From assembly GCA_039807745.1 (NCBI GenBank), contig JBDHRV010000045.1, positions 1 to 23,188 on the forward strand: a stretch of 23,188 bases of DNA, in the 5' to 3' direction. The first letter of the stretch is position 1. Each line of letters opens with the position of its first letter. This DNA comes from JAEUMW01 sp039807745. Its GTDB lineage: Bacteria > Pseudomonadota > Gammaproteobacteria > Burkholderiales > JAEUMW01. The translations under genes and the position numbers were made by a program. A model generated the notes under the pieces. The model ran no database searches and was not told where the DNA came from. It saw only the letters and a list, made by a program, of their open reading frames with translations. Below are positions 1 through 7,286 of the stretch, piece after piece.

Positions 1-2240
1 GGCTCTTCCGCGAAGACGAGCCGTATGGTGTCGGTTTCGTCGATGTCGACCGTCACCGACCCGCCGTTCGCGAGGCGTCCGAACAGAAGCTCGTCCGCCA
101 AGGCACTGCGGACGGTGTCCTGGATCAGACGAGCCATCGGGCGCGCGCCCATCAGCGGGTCGAATCCCCGCTTGGCGAGATACGCCTTGAGCGCTGCGGT
201 AAAGCTCACGTCCACCTTCTTCTCGTGCAGCTGGCTTTCGAGCTGGATCAGGAACTTGTCCACGACCCTGAGAATGATGTCGCGATCGAGCGCCGCGAAC
301 GAGATGATGGCGTCCAGCCGATTGCGAAACTCCGGCGTGAACATGCGCTTGATGTCCGCCATCTCGTCGCCGCTGTGCGCCGACTCGGTGAAGCCGATCG
401 TGGACTTCGTCAACGTCTCCGCGCCGGCGTTCGTGGTCATGATGATGACGACATTGCGGAAATCCGCCCGGCGACCGTTGTTGTCCGTGAGCGTCCCGTG
501 ATCCATCACCTGCAGGAGGATGTTGAACACGTCGGGATGCGCCTTTTCGATCTCGTCCAGGAGCAACACCGAATAGGGGTGCTTGGTGATGGCCTCGGTC
601 AGCAACCCGCCCTGATCGAAGCCCACATACCCGGGCGGGGCGCCGATCAGGCGCGACACCGCGTGGCGCTCCATGTACTCCGACATGTCGAACCGGATGA
701 GCTCGATCCCCATGACGTAGGCAAGCTGCCGCGCCACCTCGGTCTTGCCGACCCCGGTCGGGCCGGAGAACAGGAAATTGCCGATCGGCTTCTGCGGATT
801 GCCAAGACCGCTGCGCGCCATCTTGATGGCGCCAGCGAGCGCATCGATGGCCTTGTCCTGACCGAAGACCACGGCCTTCAGATCACGCTCGAGGGTCTTG
901 AGGGCGGTGCGGTCATCGGTGGACACGCTGTGCGACGGAATGCGAGCGATCTTGGCGATGATCTCCTCGATCTCGTGCTTGCCGATGACCTTGCGCTGCT
1001 TCGCCCGTGGCAGGATGCGCTGCGCGGCACCCGCTTCGTCGATGACGTCGATCGCCTTGTCTGGCAGATGGCGATCATTGATGTAACGCGCCGACAGCTC
1101 GGCCGCCGCCGACAGTGCGGTGGCGGTGTACTTCACGCCATGGTGCGCCTCGAAGCGCGATTTGAGGCCGCGCAGGATCGATACCGTCTCTTCCACCGAC
1201 GGCTCGGTGACGTCGATCTTCTGGAACCGCCGCGAGAGCGCGTGATCCTTCTCGAACACGCCGCGGAACTCGTTGTAGGTCGTCGCTCCGATGCACTTCA
1301 GCTGGCCGCTCGAGAGCGCCGGCTTCAGCAGGTTGGACGCGTCGAGCGTTCCGCCGGACGCCGCACCGGCTCCGATCAACGTATGAATCTCGTCGATGAA
1401 AAGGATCGCGTTGGGATTGTCGACCAGCTGCTTGAGAACCGCCTTCAGGCGCTGTTCGAAGTCGCCTCGGTACTTGGTGCCCGCGAGCAGCGCGCCCATG
1501 TCGAGCGCATACACCTGCGCGCGCCGCAGTATTTCCGGAACATCCCCTTCGATGATCCGGCGCGCAAGCCCCTCCGCGATCGCCGTCTTGCCCACACCCG
1601 CCTCGCCGACGAGCAGCGGATTGTTCTTGCGGCGGCGGCAGAGCGTCTGAATGACGCGCTCGAGCTCGCGCTCGCGACCGATCAGGGGATCGATCTTCCC
1701 GGCCAGCGCAAGCGCGTTGAGGTTGATGGTGTAGGTCTCGAGGGCGCCGCCGGTGGCGTTTTCCTGCTCCGCCTCGCCTTCCGATTCCGCCTTCGCCTGA
1801 GTCGCCTGGGGCACCTTGCTGATGCCGTGCGAGATGAAGTTGACGACATCCAGGCGGGTCACGCCCTTCTGGTGGAGGAAGTAAACCGCGTGCGAGTCCT
1901 TCTCGCCGAAGATGGCGACCAGGACATTGGCACCCGTGACCTCCTTCTTGCCGGACGACTGCACATGCAGGATGGCGCGCTGGATGACGCGCTGGAAGCC
2001 GAGCGTCGGCTGCGTGTCCACATCGTCGCGCGTGAGCTTCGGCGTGTGCTCCACAACGAAGTCGGCGAGCTGCTTGCGCAGTTCCTCGATGTCGACGGCG
2101 CAGGCGCGCAGGACTTCGGACGCGGAAGGGTTGTCGAGCATTGCGAGCAGGAGGTGCTCGACCGTAATAAACTCATGCCGCTTCTGGCGCGCTTCCATGA
2201 ACGCCATGTGCAGACTGACTTCGAGTTCCTGCGCGATCAT
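1..2240 (-). CDS. clpA: ATP-dependent Clp protease ATP-binding subunit ClpA (3' end cut by window edge)
   Basis: AAA+ unfoldase that feeds substrates, including those delivered by ClpS, into the ClpP peptidase in the cytoplasm. 746 residues are visible; E. coli ClpA has 758, so only a short C-terminal tail is missing. In order, the translation shows an N-terminal Clp-N domain (from MIAQELEVSLHMAF), the first ATPase module with Walker A GEAGVGKT and Walker B LFIDEIHT, and the second module with GPTGVGKT and LLLDEIEKAHPDVF. An IGF-type ClpP-docking loop (KSTIGFTE) follows. The ATG at 2240 is supported by a GGAGG at 2250-2254, which lies inside the end of clpS. Only one base separates the clpS stop from this start, so the two genes are almost certainly co-transcribed and translationally coupled. 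Identification is secure. Confidence 0.97.
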   Translation of the reverse strand, partial: MIAQELEVSLHMAFMEARQKRHEFITVEHLLLAMLDNPSASEVLRACAVDIEELRKQLADFVVEHTPKLTRDDVDTQPTLGFQRVIQRAILHVQSSGKKEVTGANVLVAIFGEKDSHAVYFLHQKGVTRLDVVNFISHGISKVPQATQAKAESEGEAEQENATGGALETYTINLNALALAGKIDPLIGRERELERVIQTLCRRRKNNPLLVGEAGVGKTAIAEGLARRIIEGDVPEILRRAQVYALDMGALLAGTKYRGDFEQRLKAVLKQLVDNPNAILFIDEIHTLIGAGAASGGTLDASNLLKPALSSGQLKCIGATTYNEFRGVFEKDHALSRRFQKIDVTEPSVEETVSILRGLKSRFEAHHGVKYTATALSAAAELSARYINDRHLPDKAIDVIDEAGAAQRILPRAKQRKVIGKHEIEEIIAKIARIPSHSVSTDDRTALKTLERDLKAVVFGQDKAIDALAGAIKMARSGLGNPQKPIGNFLFSGPTGVGKTEVARQLAYVMGIELIRFDMSEYMERHAVSRLIGAPPGYVGFDQGGLLTEAITKHPYSVLLLDEIEKAHPDVFNILLQVMDHGTLTDNNGRRADFRNVVIIMTTNAGAETLTKSTIGFTESAHSGDEMADIKRMFTPEFRNRLDAIISFAALDRDIILRVVDKFLIQLESQLHEKKVDVSFTAALKAYLAKRGFDPLMGARPMARLIQDTVRSALADELLFGRLANGGSVTVDIDETDTIRLVFAEE

Positions 2241-2241
2241 C

Positions 2242-2550
2242 CTACGTTTCCTCCATCACGCATCTTAGCGGGTGTTGGTGCTGCCGTGAATAAGCCGTGA
2301 CCTGCTCGACCTTGGTCGAGGCGACGTCTCGCGGGTAAACGCCGCAGACCCCCATCCCCTCCCTGTGAACTTTGAGCATGATCTGTGTGGCCTGTTCACG
2401 GGTCATGGAAAAAAAGGTCTGCAGCACGGCGACGACGAAGTCCATGGGCGTGTAGTCATCGTTGAGCAACAGCACCTTGAACAGGGGCGGAGGCTTGACC
2501 CTGCTCTTCTTCGTTTCGAGAACCGTACCCTCGCGATTTCCAGAAGCCAT
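2242..2550 (-). CDS. clpS: ATP-dependent Clp protease adaptor ClpS
   Basis: N-recognin adaptor that binds proteins with destabilising N-terminal residues and hands them to ClpA. The 102-residue length is normal for the family. A flexible, charged N-terminal extension (about residues 1-22) leads into the core. The signature LLNDDYTPMDFV places Asn30 and Asp31 in the N-degron pocket, with the matching His62 in KVHREG, and the usual MTREQA segment lies between them. The gene sits directly upstream of clpA on the same strand with a one-base gap, the standard clpS-clpA arrangement. The start ATG at 2550 agrees with family length. I found no convincing -35/-10 pair upstream on this strand. Confidence 0.96.
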   Translation of the reverse strand: MASGNREGTVLETKKSRVKPPPLFKVLLLNDDYTPMDFVVAVLQTFFSMTREQATQIMLKVHREGMGVCGVYPRDVASTKVEQVTAYSRQHQHPLRCVMEET

Positions 2551-2602
2551 CGTTCCAAGCGATCGCGACCCAAGGTTGATGCTACTAATTGTTGCACTCG
2601 CC

Positions 2603-2622
2603 CAAAATTTTGCAAGCGCAAA
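2603..2622. repeat. Overlapping AT-rich palindromes between clpS and csp
   Basis: CAAAATTTTG at 2603-2612 is a perfect 10-base palindrome. It overlaps an inverted repeat TTTGC-AAGC-GCAAA at 2609-2622. The pair lies in the 253-base divergent spacer between clpS (minus) and csp (plus), in one of the few AT-rich patches of the window. It could be a protein-binding site or part of the clpS promoter. No regulator can be named from the sequence. Confidence 0.3.
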
Positions 2623-2659
2623 TTCCGTGCCGCTGCGCCTGCGGCAAGTGCCGTCGTCC

Positions 2660-2688
2660 TTGACGAATCGGGGCGGATACCCTAAAAC
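2660..2688 (+). promoter_or_regulatory. Putative sigma-70 promoter of the cold-shock gene
   Basis: TTGACG (2660-2665, 5 of 6 consensus) and TAAAAC (2683-2688, 4 of 6) are separated by exactly 17 bases. Transcription would begin near 2695, giving a 5' leader of about 109 bases before the csp start. Predicted by eye only. Confidence 0.5.
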
Positions 2689-2694
2689 GCAGGT

Positions 2695-2803
2695 GGGTGT
2701 TTGGCTTCAAGTTTTCTGCAGTGCGGGGTCGTGCCATTTGCGGGCTTGAAACTCAAACAGGTCACGGGTCAGAGCCCGGATTAATTCACGAGAAGGAAGG
2801 AAG
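2695..2803 (+). promoter_or_regulatory. Long 5' leader of csp with alternative hairpins
   Basis: This is the predicted untranslated leader of the cold-shock mRNA. CGGGCT (2741-2746) can pair with AGCCCG (2773-2778). The same 3' arm can instead form a local hairpin, CGGG (2765-2768) with CCCG (2775-2778). The two folds exclude each other and end about 12 bases before the purine-rich ribosome binding site AGAAGGAAGGAAG (2791-2803). Long leaders that refold with temperature are known for cspA-family mRNAs. A thermosensor role here is inference. Confidence 0.35.
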
Positions 2804-3013
2804 ATGGCAACTGGTACGGTCAAGTGGTTCAACGACGCCAAGGGTTTCGGTTTCATCACACCCGACGATGGCGGAGAGGATCTGTTCGCGCACTTCTCTT
2901 CGATCAACATGTCGGGCTTCAAGACCCTGAAGGAAGGGCAAAAGGTCACCTTCGACGTGACCGAGGGCCCGAAAGGCAAGCAGGCCTCCAACATCCAGTC
3001 CGGCTCGAAGTAA
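2804..3013 (+). CDS. Cold-shock protein, CspA family
   Basis: Small single-domain OB-fold protein that binds single-stranded RNA and DNA and melts mRNA structure, in the cold or constitutively depending on the paralogue. Its 69 residues are the usual length. It opens with the typical MATGTVKWFNDAKGFGFI, so RNP1 (KGFGFI, about residues 13-18) is intact. RNP2 reads DLFAHFSSI, with Leu-Phe-Ala where many members have Val-Phe-Val. A strong purine-rich ribosome binding site directly precedes the ATG. The gene is divergent from clpS and convergent with aceK. Which csp paralogue it is cannot be settled here. Confidence 0.95.
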   Translation: MATGTVKWFNDAKGFGFITPDDGGEDLFAHFSSINMSGFKTLKEGQKVTFDVTEGPKGKQASNIQSGSK

Positions 3014-3022
3014 TCGGAGCAT

Positions 3023-3052
3023 GCGTGGGACGGCGCGTCCGCCTTCCCGCGC
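3023..3052 (+). terminator. Strong hairpin after csp (terminator-like, no U-tract)
   Basis: Ten bases after the csp stop, GCGTGGGA (3023-3030) pairs with TCCCGCGC (3045-3052) with one G-U pair. After a single C/T mismatch an inner GGCG stem closes on a CGTC loop. That is twelve pairs in all. No run of T follows, so it may act as a 3' stabiliser or a factor-dependent terminator. It lies between the convergent csp and aceK genes, and the rest of that 144-base gap shows nothing else. Confidence 0.5.
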
Positions 3053-3157
3053 AGGCCTCGCCCGCTACCGGCCCCACCGCGCACGCACCACGCCGAGGCG
3101 GCCAACCAGTTCCGACTCCCCCTTATGGTGCGCACCCCGGTACCGAGGAAGCCCGAT

Positions 3158-4978
3158 TCAGCTGGCCGCGACCCGCTGCGGGTGGGACTCCACCAACGTT
3201 GCGCGTGCCCGGTTGCGAAAGCGAACTGACGCCGGGTAAGGGAAGAAGTCTTCCACGGTGCCGGCACTTATCTTCTGCTGACACGCCTGCCAGAACTCCG
3301 GCGCCAGCAGATCCGCATGGTGTTTCAGGAAGACCGCGCGCACGTCACGGTTGCTCAACAGAAAGGTCGCGAACTCCTCCGGGAAGACATCGTTGCGCGC
3401 CACCGGATACCACACCTCGCCGGACATCTCGAACTCCTCGGAAGGGGCCTCGGGGATACGGCGAAAGTGGCAGTCGGTGAGATACTCGATCTCGTCGTAG
3501 TCGTAGAACACGACCCGACCATAGCGGGTAACGCCGAAGTTCTTCCACAACAGATCACCGGGGAAGATATTGGCGTACGCGAGCTCCTTGATGGCGTTGC
3601 CGTACTCCCACACCGCCGCCTCTCGCTCGGCGCGGCCGGCGCGGTCGAGATAGATATTGAGGGGCACCATGCGCCGCTCGATGTAGCAGTGCTTGATCAC
3701 GATCGTGTCGCCCTCCTCTTCGAGCAGGGAGGGGGCATGGCGCCGCAGCTGATCGAGCAGGGCAGGCGTGAAGCGCGCGACCGGCAAAGCCACGTCCGAG
3801 AACTCCATGGTATCGGCCATCCGCCCGACCCGGTCGTGATGCTTGACGAGGAGGTATTTCGCCTTCACCGTCTCGTGATCGACCTCTTTTGGCGGCTGGA
3901 TGACATCGCGGATCACCTTGAAGACATAAGAGAACGAGGGCAGGGTAAACACGAGCATCACGAGCCCCGGTATCCCCGGCGCGAGATCGAAGATGTCGCG
4001 CGAGTGTCGCAAGTGGTAGAGAAGGTCGCGGTAGAACAGATTCTTGCCCTGCTTGGCGAGGCCGAGCATGGTGTAGAGCTCCGACTGCAGCTTGTTCGGC
4101 ATGGCGCTCTGCAGGAAGTGGACGTACGCCGACGGCACCTGCATGTCGACCATGAAGTACGCGCGGCTCAAGCTGAAGAGCGTGCTGATCAGCAGCGGCT
4201 GCAGGAGGATGGCGTCGAGCGCGAGGCGGCCATTCTCGTCGTGGAGCACGGGGATCACGAACGGGTGCTCCTGGTGGCCGTTGATCATCTTGCCGATCAC
4301 GTACACCGCCTTGTTCCGATAAAACCCGGAGGCGAGCACCTTGATCTGGAAATTCGGCTCGGGCTCGGGCCACTCTCCGAGGTGCTGGCGGATCGCTTCG
4401 ATCGCGAAACCGACGTCCCGATCGAGATCGGCGAAAGGCCGCTGCCAGGTGAAATCGATGAAGATCTGCCGGAAAGTCTGGTAGAGCGTGGCGATACTCG
4501 GGTAGTAGGTCCGATAAGCCGGCGGATCCGACTCGAGGTACTCCGTCGAGATCGCCGGGCGCACGAAGATGAAGTCGTTCTGGAAGTAAGTGCGGTGCAG
4601 GATCTTGCAGGAGACCGAGTTGAAGAACGTCTCGGCGCACTCCGGCTGCTTGTGGTCGGTAAGGAGTCCGATATAGAGCAGCTTCGCCTGCTGCCAGGTG
4701 TTGTGGTCGAGCAGGTCGGCACGGAACTCGTCGCGCAGGCGCTCGACGCATTCGTTGACCCGGTCGTCGTAATACTGGATGCGGTCTCGCACCGCGGCCT
4801 GCTGGCCCGCCCAGTCGCCCCGCTCGAAGCGCTCCTTCGCCTCCCGGCTCACTTCGCGGAACAAACGATAGTGCTTGTCGAAGCCATCGATCAGGGCCTT
4901 TGCGATCGCCTGCGCGACCGGATTCTCGCCCGCGGGGAGCAACGACACCCGCGCGCCCGGCTGCCAAGTCGTGTTCAT
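3158..4978 (-). CDS. aceK: Isocitrate dehydrogenase kinase/phosphatase AceK
   Basis: Bifunctional enzyme that phosphorylates and dephosphorylates NADP-isocitrate dehydrogenase, setting the split between the TCA cycle and the glyoxylate bypass. I chose the ATG at 4978 (606 residues; E. coli AceK has 578). It has a GGGGGAAG ribosome site 8 bases upstream and is followed at once by the family-typical AQAIAKALIDGFDKHYRLFR. A longer in-frame start at 5116 would add 46 residues unlike the family and run over the icd promoter. The C-terminal kinase half keeps GDLLWKNFGV, with catalytic Asp475 and Asn480, and the metal-binding Asp493 in FYDYDE. The nucleotide-binding segment FTLPSFSYVFKVIRD is also present. 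It is divergent from icd, its substrate gene, instead of sitting at the end of an aceBAK operon. Confidence 0.97.
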   Translation of the reverse strand: MNTTWQPGARVSLLPAGENPVAQAIAKALIDGFDKHYRLFREVSREAKERFERGDWAGQQAAVRDRIQYYDDRVNECVERLRDEFRADLLDHNTWQQAKLLYIGLLTDHKQPECAETFFNSVSCKILHRTYFQNDFIFVRPAISTEYLESDPPAYRTYYPSIATLYQTFRQIFIDFTWQRPFADLDRDVGFAIEAIRQHLGEWPEPEPNFQIKVLASGFYRNKAVYVIGKMINGHQEHPFVIPVLHDENGRLALDAILLQPLLISTLFSLSRAYFMVDMQVPSAYVHFLQSAMPNKLQSELYTMLGLAKQGKNLFYRDLLYHLRHSRDIFDLAPGIPGLVMLVFTLPSFSYVFKVIRDVIQPPKEVDHETVKAKYLLVKHHDRVGRMADTMEFSDVALPVARFTPALLDQLRRHAPSLLEEEGDTIVIKHCYIERRMVPLNIYLDRAGRAEREAAVWEYGNAIKELAYANIFPGDLLWKNFGVTRYGRVVFYDYDEIEYLTDCHFRRIPEAPSEEFEMSGEVWYPVARNDVFPEEFATFLLSNRDVRAVFLKHHADLLAPEFWQACQQKISAGTVEDFFPYPASVRFRNRARATLVESHPQRVAAS

Positions 4979-5066
4979 CGCTGGATCTTCCCCCGCAAGC
5001 GGCCCATGCCAAGGCTCAAGGATAGCGGCAACGTGCACCAGGCGCCAAGCGCCGCCCAGGTCCGCG

Positions 5067-5096
5067 TTGGCAACCTCGATCGCGGTAGCGCATAAT
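5067..5096 (+). promoter_or_regulatory. Putative icd promoter
   Basis: TTGGCA (5067-5072) and CATAAT (5091-5096), each 5 of 6 consensus, are separated by 18 bases. Transcription would start near 5103, about 85 bases before icd. It lies in the 209-base divergent spacer shared with aceK. I could not find an equally good promoter reading toward aceK. Confidence 0.5.
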
Positions 5097-5187
5097 CGCC
5101 CGATAAAAAGTACCAAGACTCGGATCCGCCCGAGTCGAGCGCGCGCGGCGTGACCCCACCTTTCATCCAGTCACTCAAGGAATTGCG

Positions 5188-6447
5188 ATGAGCACGATTG
5201 CCAGCATCAAGGTCCCCCACGGCGGCGACAAGATCGTTCCCGGGCAGGCCGTCCCCGACCACCCGATCATCCCCTACATCGAGGGCGATGGCATCGGGAT
5301 CGACATCACGCCGGTCATGAAGAAAGTGGTCGACGCGGCCGTGCGGAAGGCATACGGCGGCGCCCGGATGATTCACTGGATGGAAGTCTTCGCCGGAGAG
5401 AAATCGACGCAGGTCTACGGCCGCGACGTATGGCTCTCCGAGGAAACGCTCGCCGCCCTCAAGGAATACTCCGTGTCGATCAAGGGACCGATGACGACCC
5501 CGGTCGGCGGCGGCATCCGGTCGCTGAACGTGGCGCTCCGCCAGGAGCTCGATCTGTATCAGTGCGTGCGGCCCGTGCGCTACTTCCGCGGCGTGCCGAG
5601 CCCGCTCAAGAACCCCGAGCTCACCGACATGGTGATCTTCCGCGAGAATACCGAGGACATCTACGCCGGCATCGAGTGGGCGGCGGAGTCGGAGGGGGCC
5701 AGGAAGGTGATCCGGTTCCTGCAGGAGGAGATGGGAGTGAAGAAGATCCGCTTCCCGGCCACCTCCGGCATCGGCATCAAGCCGGTCTCGCGCGAAGGCA
5801 CCGAGCGCCTGGTGCGGGCCGCGATCAAGTACGCCGTGGACAACGACCGCAAGTCGGTGACGTTCGTGCACAAGGGCAACATCATGAAGTTCACCGAGGG
5901 CGCGTTCCGTGACTGGGCCTATGCCCTCGCCCAGCGCGAGTTCGGCGCGCAGCCCATCGGCGGCGGCCCGTGGTGCTCGTTCAAGAACCCCCGCACCGGG
6001 CGCGACATCGTGGTCAAGGACTCCATCGCCGACGCCTTCCTGCAGCAGATCCTGCTGCGGCCGGCGGAGTACGACGTGATCGCCACCTTGAACCTGAACG
6101 GCGACTATATCTCCGACGCGCTGGCCGCCCAGGTCGGGGGCATCGGCATCGCCCCGGGCGCCAATATCTCGGACCAGTATGCAGTGTTCGAGGCCACCCA
6201 CGGGACCGCGCCCAAGTATGCTGGGCAGGACAAGGTGAACCCCGGCTCGCTCATCCTGTCGGCCGAGATGATGCTGCGGCACCTGGGCTGGCGTGAGGCG
6301 GCCGACCTCATCGTGCGGTCGATGGAAGACGCGATCTCCGACAAGGTCGTGACCTACGATTTCGCACGGCTGATGCCGGGCGCGACCGAAGTCTCGTGCT
6401 CGGGCTTCGGCGACGCGATGATCGCAAAGATGGAAAGCCACGCCTAA
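5188..6447 (+). CDS. icd: NADP-dependent isocitrate dehydrogenase
   Basis: Oxidatively decarboxylates isocitrate to 2-oxoglutarate in the TCA cycle, making NADPH. The 419 residues match the bacterial homodimeric type (E. coli 416). Ser112 in TPVGGGIRSLNVALRQ corresponds to the serine that AceK phosphorylates in E. coli (Ser113). The substrate arginines in the RSLNVALRQ and CVRPVRYF segments are present. The metal and cofactor region NLNGDYISDALAAQVGG and the ATHGTAPKYAG loop, typical of NADP-dependent enzymes, also follow. The start ATG gives a normal N-terminus (MSTIASIKVP). It is divergent from aceK and followed by a clear terminator, so it is probably monocistronic. Confidence 0.98.
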   Translation: MSTIASIKVPHGGDKIVPGQAVPDHPIIPYIEGDGIGIDITPVMKKVVDAAVRKAYGGARMIHWMEVFAGEKSTQVYGRDVWLSEETLAALKEYSVSIKGPMTTPVGGGIRSLNVALRQELDLYQCVRPVRYFRGVPSPLKNPELTDMVIFRENTEDIYAGIEWAAESEGARKVIRFLQEEMGVKKIRFPATSGIGIKPVSREGTERLVRAAIKYAVDNDRKSVTFVHKGNIMKFTEGAFRDWAYALAQREFGAQPIGGGPWCSFKNPRTGRDIVVKDSIADAFLQQILLRPAEYDVIATLNLNGDYISDALAAQVGGIGIAPGANISDQYAVFEATHGTAPKYAGQDKVNPGSLILSAEMMLRHLGWREAADLIVRSMEDAISDKVVTYDFARLMPGATEVSCSGFGDAMIAKMESHA

Positions 6448-6468
6448 GCAGTATCGTCCCGCTCCTCC

Positions 6469-6488
6469 GGGGGCCTTCCCAGGCCCCC
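6469..6488 (+). terminator. Rho-independent terminator of icd
   Basis: GGGGGCCT (6469-6476), loop TCCC, AGGCCCCC (6481-6488): an 8-bp perfect stem 21 bases after the icd stop. It is followed by a modest T-containing stretch (ATTCTT). It separates icd from the rraA promoter downstream. Confidence 0.75.
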
Positions 6489-6544
6489 CATTCTTCCGCT
6501 GCGACAGAGGCTTGGCGGCGTCGCGACCAGGCAGCGAAAAAATC

Positions 6545-6572
6545 CTTGCACAAGTCTTGTATAAGATATAAT
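6545..6572 (+). promoter_or_regulatory. rraA promoter overlapped by two tandem CTTG-type palindromes
   Basis: TATAAT at 6567-6572 is a perfect -10. The nearest -35 is TTGCAC at 6546-6551, a short 15-base spacing that suggests activator dependence. CTTGCACAAG (6545-6554) and CTTGTATAAG (6556-6565) lie within it. They have similar half-sites and start 11 bases apart, one helical turn, so a dimeric regulator could bind both on the same DNA face and cover the promoter. No regulator can be named with confidence. A GntR-type regulator of central carbon metabolism would be a guess. Confidence 0.55.
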
Positions 6573-6578
6573 TTAGCA

Positions 6579-6595
6579 CACATCCGATCGATGTG
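6579..6595 (+). promoter_or_regulatory. Inverted repeat at the predicted rraA transcript start
   Basis: CACATC (6579-6584) and GATGTG (6590-6595) are perfect inverted arms around the 5-base loop CGATC. The repeat begins 6-7 bases after the -10. It could be an operator over the start site or a 5'-end hairpin of the mRNA. Confidence 0.4.
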
Positions 6596-6632
6596 CTCTG
6601 CGCCTCGGACGTACCCCTCACGGAGACCGTAG

Positions 6633-7115
6633 ATGTCGTTCGCTACCGCCGACCTTTGCGACCACCACGACGACAAGATCAGGGTGGCCGAGCCGATGTT
6701 CCGGTGCTATGGCGCCAACCTCGCGTTCAGCGGCCGCATCGCGACCGTCAAGGTGTTCGAGGACAACGTGCTCGTGCGCCAGGCCCTGGCGGAAAAAGGC
6801 GAGGGGCGGGTGCTGGTGGTGGACGGCGGCGGGTCGCTGCGCTGCGCTCTGGTCGGCGACATGCTCGCAGTGCTGGCGCGGGACAACGGGTGGTCGGGCA
6901 TCGTCGTCTTCGGATGCATCCGCGACTCGGCGGCGATCAACGAGATCGCGCTCGGCGTGCGCGCGCTCGCCACCCATCCCCTGAAGAGCATCAAGAAAGG
7001 TGCAGGTGACCGGAACATCCCGGTCACGTTTGCAGGCGTGACGTTCGTGCCGGATCAGTACCTCTACGCCGATGGCGACGGGGTGATCGTGTCCGCGGTC
7101 GATCTCGCCGGCTAG
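6633..7115 (+). CDS. rraA: RraA family protein (RNase E regulator or oxo-acid aldolase/decarboxylase)
   Basis: 160 residues, the same length class as E. coli RraA (161), and matching it along its length: N-terminal TADLCD, then VAEPMF, VKVFEDN, the glycine-rich GRVLVVDGGGSLRCALVGD (about residues 58-76), and VTFAGVTF near the end. E. coli RraA trims RNase E activity, while relatives are class II aldolases for 4-hydroxy-4-methyl-2-oxoglutarate that also decarboxylate oxaloacetate. Here Arg97-Asp98 (GCIRDSAAI) keeps the Arg-Asp pair of the aldolases, where as I recall E. coli RraA has Arg-Gln. Enzyme activity is therefore possible. The gene lies between icd and aceA under its own promoter and may be co-transcribed with aceA, since only a weak palindrome separates them. 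Family is sure; function is open. Confidence 0.9.
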   Translation: MSFATADLCDHHDDKIRVAEPMFRCYGANLAFSGRIATVKVFEDNVLVRQALAEKGEGRVLVVDGGGSLRCALVGDMLAVLARDNGWSGIVVFGCIRDSAAINEIALGVRALATHPLKSIKKGAGDRNIPVTFAGVTFVPDQYLYADGDGVIVSAVDLAG

Positions 7116-7182
7116 TTGCTGTCGCGCACGAAATCGATCCGGAGTTGGACCGATTGAGAAGAATCCCATCGGCTGGTCCGCA

Positions 7183-7192
7183 CCCCCGGGGG
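7183..7192. repeat. GC palindrome in the rraA-aceA spacer
   Basis: CCCCCGGGGG is a perfect 10-base palindrome about 70 bases after rraA. It has no loop of its own and no following T-run, so a terminator role is doubtful. Otherwise the 171-base spacer holds only the aceA ribosome site (AGGAGA, 7274-7279). I see no clear promoter in it. Confidence 0.25.
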
Positions 7193-7286
7193 CGGCGGAA
7201 TGGGGCCACACGCAGGGGTGCCCGGTCAGCGACCGACACGTCTCCGTTTTCCAGGAACTGAGCTCGCACTTTTAGGAGATTTGCAA

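Noticed and set aside
225..2300. A 691-codon plus-strand frame opposite clpA
   Set aside because: It is the mirror of clpA in GC-rich DNA. The product is Arg/Leu/Asp/Glu-rich with no family motif, and clpA is unambiguous.
2641..2690. A Rho-independent terminator or small RNA upstream of csp
   Set aside because: No stable stem followed by T-run is seen; the TTGACG/TAAAAC pair fits a promoter better.
3317..5095. A 592-codon plus-strand frame opposite aceK
   Set aside because: Antisense shadow of aceK; Val/Glu/Arg/His-rich and without motifs.
4979..5116. Longer aceK start at 5116
   Set aside because: The 46 extra residues do not look like the family, and the extension would cover the predicted icd promoter. 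The ATG at 4978 has a good ribosome site.
4975..6621. A 548-codon minus-strand frame opposite icd
   Set aside because: Antisense shadow of icd; it would also cover the icd promoter and terminator.
7200..7286. Longer aceA start at 7200
   Set aside because: Adds residues absent from isocitrate lyases; the ribosome site AGGAGA fits the ATG at 7287.
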